This document shows positions 12,832 to 17,515 of a stretch of DNA of 17,515 bases, one piece after another. Within the stretch, counting starts at the first letter, position 1. Each line of letters starts with the position of its first letter. Under the pieces are notes generated by a model. The model was not told the DNA's origin and did no database searches. It saw only the letters and a list, made by a program, of their open reading frames with translations. Both the position numbers and the translations under genes were made by a program. The stretch comes from Acidimicrobiia bacterium (GTDB lineage Bacteria > Actinomycetota > Acidimicrobiia > Spongiisociales > ZC4RG35): positions 1 through 17,515 of the forward strand of contig PKRG01000034.1 in the NCBI GenBank assembly GCA_017577575.1. The letters are read 5' to 3'.

Positions 12832-13605
12832 TCAGAGAGCCGCCCGCAGGTCGCGCACGGCCTCGTTGAGCGACTTCGCCGCGTTCTCCGGGGAGGCGGC
12901 TTCGAGCACGCGGCGCACGAGCGCCGAGCCCACGATCACCCCGTCGGCGACCCGGGCCGCCTCGGCGGCCTGCTCCGGCGTCGAGATGCCGACGCCCAGC
13001 ACGAGGGGGATGTCGGTGACCGCCCTCACCCGGCGGCTGAGCTCCACGGCGCGGCCGCTCGACTTCTCCCTCTCCCCCGTCACCCCCAGCTCGGCGACGC
13101 CGTAGATGAACGCCGGGTCGCGGGCGGCCACGGCCCGGATCCGGTCCTCGCCGGTGGTGGGAGCGACGAACAGCACCACTCCGAGGCCGCTGGCGGCGGC
13201 AGCGCCGAGCACCGGCTCGGCTTCCTCGACGGGCAGATCGGGGACGATCACCCCCTGGGCGCCGGCCGAGGCCAGCCGGGCGCAGAACGCCTCCAGCCCG
13301 ATCCGGAACACCACGTTGGCGTACGTCATCGCCAGACACGGGAGGCCGGTCCGGTGGGCCACCTTCTCCACCACCCGCAGGGCGGCATCGACGTCGATGC
13401 CCGCCTCCAGCGCCTCCTGCGACGCCTTCTGGATGACGGGCCCGTCCATCAGCGGGTCGGAGTACGGGATGCCGATCTCGAACCCGTCGGCGCCGGCGTC
13501 GGCCATGGCGGCGAACAGGTCCGGGGAGACCTCCTCGTTGGGGAGCCCGGCGGTCATGTAGGGCAGGAGGACCTTGTGGTCCGGCCCGAACATGGAACGG
13601 ATCAC
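12832..13605 (-). CDS. trpA: Tryptophan synthase alpha subunit
   Basis: The 257-residue TIM-barrel subunit cleaves indole-3-glycerol phosphate to indole and glyceraldehyde 3-phosphate and passes indole to TrpB. Visible are FEIGIPYSDPLMDGP (42-56) with the catalytic acids Glu43 and Asp54, spaced 11 as in E. coli Glu49/Asp60; VPDLP; the loop FIYGVAELGVTG; and the phosphate-binding VLGVGIST and GVIVGSALV near the C-terminus. I chose the GTG at 13605: it makes a GTGA overlap with the trpB stop and has GGAGGG six bases upstream. An upstream in-frame ATG at 13623 would give 263 residues with a 22-base overlap and is less likely. It is the last gene of the trp operon. Confidence 0.95.
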   Translation of the reverse strand: MIRSMFGPDHKVLLPYMTAGLPNEEVSPDLFAAMADAGADGFEIGIPYSDPLMDGPVIQKASQEALEAGIDVDAALRVVEKVAHRTGLPCLAMTYANVVFRIGLEAFCARLASAGAQGVIVPDLPVEEAEPVLGAAAASGLGVVLFVAPTTGEDRIRAVAARDPAFIYGVAELGVTGEREKSSGRAVELSRRVRAVTDIPLVLGVGISTPEQAAEAARVADGVIVGSALVRRVLEAASPENAAKSLNEAVRDLRAAL

Positions 13606-14789
13606 AGCCGTCCCTCCATCCACTCGATGATCGTGCCCATGTCCTTGTCGCCTCGCCCCGACAGGTTGATCAGCACGGTGCGTCCGGCCAGCTCGTCGCG
13701 GGCCTTCGCCACCCAGGCGACGGCGTGGGCCGATTCGAGGGCGGGGATGATCCCCTCGGTGCGGGCGAGCAGCGCCACCCCCTCCAGGGCCTCGGCGTCG
13801 GTGACGGAAACGTAGCGGGCCAGGCCCGCCTCGAGGAAGTAGGCGTGCTCGGGGCCGACCCCCGGGTAGTCGAGCCCGGCGGACACCGAGTGGGCTTCCT
13901 CGACCTGGCCGTCTTCGTCCTGGAGCATGTAGGTGCGGGCACCGTGGAGGATGCCGGGAGTTCCGGCCCCCAGGGAGGCGCCGTGCCGGCCGGTTCCGAT
14001 CCCCTCACCGGCCGCCTCGACGCCGACCAGCTCCGCTCCGGTGCCGGCGAACGGGTAGAAGATGCCCATGGCGTTGGAGCCGCCCCCGACGCAGGCGACC
14101 ACCACGTCGGGGCGCCTCTCGCCGAGCTGGGAGAGGCACTCGTCGCCAATCACCCGCTGGAACTGGCGGACGATCCACGGGAACGGGTGCGGCCCGACCA
14201 CCGACCCGATCACGTAGTGGGTGGTCTCCACCGTGCGCACCCATTCGCGCATCGCCTCGTTGACGGCGTCTTTCAGGGTGCCGGCCCCGGAGGTGACCGG
14301 GACCACCTCGGTGCCGAGGAGCCTCATCCGGGCGACGTTCAGCGCCTGCCGCTGGATGTCGACCTCACCCATGTAGACGTGGCATTCGAGCCCGAGGGCG
14401 GCGGCGGCGGTGGCGGTGGCCACGCCGTGCTGGCCGGCGCCCGTCTCGGCGATGATCCGCTCCTTGCCCATCCGCCGGGCCAGGAGCACCTGGCCGATGG
14501 CGTTGTTGATCTTGTGGGCGCCGGTGTGGGCGAGGTCTTCCCGTTTGAGGAGGACCTCCACCCCCAGCTCCTCCGACAGGCGGGGGGCGGCGTGGAGCGG
14601 TGTGGGCCGTCCGACGTACTCGGTGAGCCAGCGGTCCAGCTCCGCACGGAACCCGACGTCGTCCCAGGCGTCGATGAACGCCTTCTCCAGCTCGTCGAGG
14701 GCCGACATCAGCGTCTCGGGAGCGAACCTGCCCCCGAAGTCGCCGAAGCGTCCGGTGGCGTCGGGCCGGTCGAGTTTCTGGGCGTTCAT
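13602..14789 (-). CDS. trpB: Tryptophan synthase beta subunit
   Basis: The 395-residue PLP enzyme condenses indole with serine to give tryptophan and forms the alpha2-beta2 complex with TrpA. It has the full set of signatures: GDFGGRFAPETLM (16-28), LKREDLAHTGAHKINNAIGQ (81-100) with the PLP Lys93, AETGAGQHG (114-122) with Glu115, the phosphate-binding GGGSNAMG (235-242) and C-terminal LINLSGRGDKD. Length and sequence fit the TrpB1 type that pairs with TrpA, not the longer stand-alone TrpB2. The ATG start overlaps the trpF stop (ATGA, 14786-14789) and is preceded by AAGGAAG at about 11 bases. Confidence 0.98.
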   Translation of the reverse strand: MNAQKLDRPDATGRFGDFGGRFAPETLMSALDELEKAFIDAWDDVGFRAELDRWLTEYVGRPTPLHAAPRLSEELGVEVLLKREDLAHTGAHKINNAIGQVLLARRMGKERIIAETGAGQHGVATATAAAALGLECHVYMGEVDIQRQALNVARMRLLGTEVVPVTSGAGTLKDAVNEAMREWVRTVETTHYVIGSVVGPHPFPWIVRQFQRVIGDECLSQLGERRPDVVVACVGGGSNAMGIFYPFAGTGAELVGVEAAGEGIGTGRHGASLGAGTPGILHGARTYMLQDEDGQVEEAHSVSAGLDYPGVGPEHAYFLEAGLARYVSVTDAEALEGVALLARTEGIIPALESAHAVAWVAKARDELAGRTVLINLSGRGDKDMGTIIEWMEGRL

Positions 14790-15415
14790 GATCGGTGGGC
14801 TTCCTTGGCGACCTTCACGAAATCACGGATCCGGGCGGGGTCCTTCACCCCGGGCGACGACTCTAGGCCCGAGGAGGCGTCGACTCCGAACGGCCGCACC
14901 CGCCTCACCGCGGCGGCCACGTTCTCGGGGTCGAGCCCTCCGGCGAGGAGGAAACGGCGCTCCAGGTGGGCGATCGTGTCCCAGTCGAAGGTCTCGCCGG
15001 TGCCTCCGGGCAGGCTGGCGTGGGGCGTGTCGATCAGCAGCAGCTCGTCGGGGGCCTCGGCCGGCGGCTCCTCGCCGGCTCGGATGGGACAGATCACCCC
15101 CAGCCCGAAGCGGCGGGCGGCCGCGGCGGCGACACCCGAGTGACGCCCGTGGGGCTGCACCGCGTCCACCCCGGCCTGGGCGGCGGCGGCGAGGAGGTCC
15201 TCCGAGTCGAGGTCGACCGTCACCAGCACCGTCGTCACCGGTGAGGCCTCGGCGAGGCGCCGGATGGTCGGGAGGTCGTGGTGGCGGGGCGAAGGCTCCC
15301 AGAACACGAACCCGACGGCGTCGGCGCCGGCTTCGGCCGCCGCCTCGACGTCGGCGGGCGTGCCGAGACCGCACACCTTCACGAACAGCCCCTCGGCCTC
15401 CCACCTGGTGGTCAT
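14786..15415 (-). CDS. trpF: Phosphoribosylanthranilate isomerase
   Basis: This 209-residue TIM-barrel enzyme performs the Amadori isomerisation of phosphoribosylanthranilate, the step after TrpD. Family marks are VKVCGL (12-17) with the catalytic Cys, AVGFVF, VQPHG, LLLIDT (125-130) with the catalytic Asp, LAGGLDPENV (157-166) and VDASSGLESSPGVKD (177-191). The ATG at 15415 overlaps the trpC stop (ATGA) but has no clear ribosome binding site. A GTG at 15382 has GAGGGG six bases upstream and would give a 198-residue protein beginning at VKVCGL, the usual family start, so it is a serious alternative. A dedicated trpF distinguishes this genome from mycobacteria and streptomycetes, where PriA does this job. 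Confidence 0.94.
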   Translation of the reverse strand: MTTRWEAEGLFVKVCGLGTPADVEAAAEAGADAVGFVFWEPSPRHHDLPTIRRLAEASPVTTVLVTVDLDSEDLLAAAAQAGVDAVQPHGRHSGVAAAAARRFGLGVICPIRAGEEPPAEAPDELLLIDTPHASLPGGTGETFDWDTIAHLERRFLLAGGLDPENVAAAVRRVRPFGVDASSGLESSPGVKDPARIRDFVKVAKEAHRS

Positions 15416-16182
15416 CGCGGCACCCGGAGCGAGGCGAGGAGGGCGGCGGGGTCGTCGGCTTTGACGAGGGCTTCGCCGACGAGGACGGCGTCGTAGCCGG
15501 CGTCGGCCATGCGGCGGGCGTCGTCGGGCCCGAAGATCCCCGACTCGGCGACGGTCACCGCCACCCCTTCGAGCAGCGGGGCGATCTCCTCGGCGGTGGC
15601 CAGGTCGACGTCGAAGGTGTGGAGGTCGCGGTTGTTGACGCCCACGAAGGCGGCTCCGGCGTCCACGGCTCGGGCCGCCTCTTCGGGGGTGTGGACCTCG
15701 ACCAGGGCGTCGAGGCCGGCCTCAGCGGCAACTTCGATCAGACGGCGCAGCCGGGAGTCGTCGAGGGCGGCGACGATCAGCAACACGGCGGAAGCGCCCA
15801 GAGCCCTAGCTTCCCAGACCTGCACCGGCTCCAGGGTGAAGTCCTTGCGGAGCACCGGCAGCCGGGAGGCGACGGCGACGGCGGCGAGGTCGGCGTCGGA
15901 TCCGGAGAAGAACTCGGGCTCGGTGAGCACCGAGATGCCGGCGGCTCCCCCGACGGCGTACCGGGTCGCCTGGGCGACCGGGTCGAGCTCGAGGTCGAGA
16001 GGGCCCCGTGACGGGGACCGCCGCTTGACCTCGCCGATCACCGCCAGCCTGTCGCCGCGCAGGGCGTCGGCGAGGGGCGGCGGGGGCGGAGCCTCGGTGG
16101 CCTGGCGGACGATGTCGTCGGCGCGCGCCACCAGGTCGGGGAGGCGCCTGCGGGTGGAGTCGAGGATCCTCTCCAGCATCAT
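15412..16182 (-). CDS. trpC: Indole-3-glycerol phosphate synthase
   Basis: This 256-residue enzyme closes the indole ring to give indole-3-glycerol phosphate. Conserved features are VIGEVKRRSPSRG (48-60) with Glu51 and Lys53, LRKDF (111-115) with the catalytic Lys113, EVHTPEE (162-168), GVNNRDL (181-187) and VAESGI (211-216). It is monofunctional; the TrpF activity is the next gene. Two adjacent ATG codons open the frame: the one at 16182 makes an ATGA overlap with the ygfZ stop and was chosen, while the one at 16179 would remove only one residue. The N-terminal region has a short proline run (PPPPP, 32-36). Its in-frame extension upstream is only the shadow frame of ygfZ. Confidence 0.97.
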   Translation of the reverse strand: MMLERILDSTRRRLPDLVARADDIVRQATEAPPPPPLADALRGDRLAVIGEVKRRSPSRGPLDLELDPVAQATRYAVGGAAGISVLTEPEFFSGSDADLAAVAVASRLPVLRKDFTLEPVQVWEARALGASAVLLIVAALDDSRLRRLIEVAAEAGLDALVEVHTPEEAARAVDAGAAFVGVNNRDLHTFDVDLATAEEIAPLLEGVAVTVAESGIFGPDDARRMADAGYDAVLVGEALVKADDPAALLASLRVPR

Positions 16183-17081
16183 CCCACCATTGGCAGCTCG
16201 GCGGCGGCAGCGGTGGCCTCCCCGCCTTCCCAGCGGATCACGAGGGCGTCGCCGGCTTCCACCTCGCGGCGCAGCAGCGACAGGCCCACCGGGGAGCGGA
16301 GGGTGAGCGACTCGGCCGGGGACGTCAGCTTCCCTACCACCTTGTCGCCTTTGACGATCTCGGCGCCCGCCGGCGGGATCACGTTGGTGGTGACGATCAC
16401 GCCCATCAGCTTGCGGGGGGCGTTGCCGCCCCGGCTGTCGACCCGGGCGACGAGCTCCTGGCCGAGGAAGCATCCTTTCGTGAAGTCGACCGACTGGGGG
16501 ACGAGGCCGGTCTCGTGGGGCATGGTGTCGGAATCGACGTCGACTCCCATCACCGGGTCCCCTGCTTCGACCCGCACCGCCGTCCAGGCGAGCGTCCCGA
16601 CCTTGGGCAGGTCCGGGTCGGCGGTGGTGACGCTGCGGCGGTTCCCGGCGAGCGGGATGCCGGCGGTGAGCACCCCGTCCTCTTCCGACCAGCCTTCCAC
16701 CAGGGGCGATTGCGGGCCGACCACCGTCACCAGGGGGCGCCCGTCTAGCTCGATGTCCACGTCGACCCGGATGCGGTAGCGGGCGAGGGTGTCGGCCACC
16801 ACCTGGCCGTATCCGGCGTCGGTGAGCAGCCCCACCCGGTCCTCGCCGCGCAGGACCCACAGGAGGGCGGTGATGTGGCCCCGCGGTTCGAGGAGGAAGG
16901 AGCGGCGCACCGTCCCCGGCGGCTGGGCTTCGATGTTCTGGGAGAGGAGGCTCTCGAGGAACGACACGGCGTCGGCGCCGCCGAACCACACCAGCTCGTA
17001 GAGGCCGTCGACCCGCCCCGCCTCCGAGCGGGCGGCCCGGTACTCGTGGGTGACGTCCCCGTAGGAGACAGGGGCGGTCAC
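16179..17081 (-). CDS. ygfZ: YgfZ/GcvT-like folate-binding protein
   Basis: The 300-residue protein belongs to the YgfZ family (related to the glycine cleavage T protein), which in other bacteria binds tetrahydrofolate and supports repair or assembly of certain iron-sulfur enzymes such as MiaB. The hallmark is KGCFLGQELVAR (202-213) with the conserved Cys204, followed by GNAPRKLMGV. The N-terminal GcvT-like domain (about 25-115: FLESLLSQNIEAQPPG) and a C-terminal barrel (about 222-290) are in place. It starts with GTG in a GTGA overlap with the trpE stop (17078-17081), with a GAGGT element upstream, and its own stop overlaps trpC. It is therefore embedded in the trp operon, although no direct role in tryptophan synthesis is known for the family. 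Confidence 0.92.
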   Translation of the reverse strand: MTAPVSYGDVTHEYRAARSEAGRVDGLYELVWFGGADAVSFLESLLSQNIEAQPPGTVRRSFLLEPRGHITALLWVLRGEDRVGLLTDAGYGQVVADTLARYRIRVDVDIELDGRPLVTVVGPQSPLVEGWSEEDGVLTAGIPLAGNRRSVTTADPDLPKVGTLAWTAVRVEAGDPVMGVDVDSDTMPHETGLVPQSVDFTKGCFLGQELVARVDSRGGNAPRKLMGVIVTTNVIPPAGAEIVKGDKVVGKLTSPAESLTLRSPVGLSLLRREVEAGDALVIRWEGGEATAAAAELPMVG

Positions 17082-17515
17082 AGCGACCTCGCTCTCGCCA
17101 CGGCAGCCAGTGCCGCCGCGGCCTTGTCCATGGTCTCCTGGTACTCGGCTTCGGGGTCCGAGTCGGCCACGATCCCCGCCCCGGCCTGGATCCAGGCGGT
17201 GTCACCGGCCTGGACGACGGTCCGCAGGCAGATGGCGGTGTCGACGTTCCCGGAGAAGTCGATGTAGCCGGCAGCACCGGCGTACGGCCCGCGGGCAACG
17301 GGCTCCAGCCGGTCGATGATCTCGATCGCCGCCACCTTCGGGGCGCCGGAGACGGTGCCGTGGGGGAAGGTGGCCCGCAGCACGTCGACGGGGCCGACGC
17401 CCGGGCGGAGCCGCCCCGACACGCCGGAGACGATGTGCATGACGTGGGAGTAGCGCTCGATGACCATCAAGTCGTCGACGCTGACGGTGCCGAACTCGCA
17501 GACCCTGCCCAGGTC
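17078..17515 (-). CDS. trpE: Anthranilate synthase component I, C-terminal part (cut by window edge)
   Basis: The visible 145 residues are the C-terminal end of the chorismate-binding domain: DLGRVCEFGTVSVDDL then VIERYSHVMHIVSGVSG, TFPHGTVSGAPKVAAIEIID, GPYAGAAGYIDFSGNVDTAI and QAGAGIVADSDPEAEYQET. TrpE converts chorismate to anthranilate with ammonia supplied by TrpG. The strong match to IERYSHVMHIVS and PHGTVSGAPK favours TrpE over PabB or menaquinone/salicylate synthases; the trp neighbours agree. The start, any feedback-inhibition site and the promoter or attenuator of the operon lie beyond the right edge. It ends in a four-base overlap with ygfZ. Confidence 0.95.
   Translation of the reverse strand, partial: DLGRVCEFGTVSVDDLMVIERYSHVMHIVSGVSGRLRPGVGPVDVLRATFPHGTVSGAPKVAAIEIIDRLEPVARGPYAGAAGYIDFSGNVDTAICLRTVVQAGDTAWIQAGAGIVADSDPEAEYQETMDKAAAALAAVARARSL

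Noticed and set aside
16183..17298. In-frame extension of trpC to 628 residues
   Set aside because: The extra part is an Arg/Gly/Pro-rich shadow frame of ygfZ and trpE; TrpC is normally about 255-270 residues and its start overlaps the ygfZ stop.
1..17515. CRISPR array, IS transposase, toxin-antitoxin or defence genes
   Set aside because: No regularly spaced repeats, transposase motifs or defence-type domains were seen; apart from the HTTM pair, Tad locus and hairpin element the window is housekeeping.

Overview
The window reads as a chromosomal segment of a high-GC bacterium, most likely a deep-branching actinobacterium (Acidimicrobiia-like). The reasons are the strong GC bias, frequent GTG starts, four-base ATGA/GTGA gene overlaps, a tRNA without an encoded CCA end, a four-domain S1 protein, a PolI whose proofreading site has decayed, and a trp-polA-rpsA order that recalls the actinobacterial block (in M. 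tuberculosis trpE/C/B/A = Rv1609-1613 and polA-rpsA = Rv1629-1630, from memory). A separate trpF argues against mycobacteria and streptomycetes, which use the bifunctional PriA. The lineage is an inference; no rRNA is present.

Positions 1-6450 (minus strand) hold a Tad/Flp-type pilus assembly operon, transcribed cpaB, cpaE/tadZ, cpaF/tadA, a von Willebrand A domain fused to TadB, tadC, then the first 24 codons of another membrane protein that leaves the window. No pilin, prepilin peptidase or TadE/F/G is visible. The operon has its own candidate promoter (6639-6666) and a leader of about 180 nt with several potential RNA stems, including an 11-bp one.

Positions 6696-8351 (minus) hold rpsA with a candidate promoter, a leader hairpin and a perfect 12-bp-stem terminator one base after the stop codon. 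The S1 protein carries an acidic N-terminal extension of about 90 residues.

Positions 8432-9564 (plus) are a two-gene coupled unit encoding a small membrane protein and a polytopic HTTM-like protein, set against the strand of their neighbours. Its last bases overlap the end of polA.

Positions 9554-12478 (minus) hold polA, preceded by a small coiled-coil protein. Positions 12533-12653 (plus) hold tRNA-Leu(CAA) with its terminator. Positions 12654-12831 have no gene but are rich in inverted repeats. They include a long imperfect hairpin (12699-12791) whose inner arm resembles dispersed GTCATCCTGAGC-type palindromes.

Positions 12832-17515 (minus) hold a tryptophan operon: trpE (3' part), ygfZ, trpC, trpF, trpB, trpA. 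All five junctions are four-base start/stop overlaps, so the folate-dependent Fe-S maintenance protein YgfZ appears to be translated as part of the trp operon. trpD and trpG are not in the window. The observations most worth follow-up are the VWA-TadB fusion, the structured Tad leader, the S1 extension, the YgfZ insertion and the hairpin repeat at 12699-12791.
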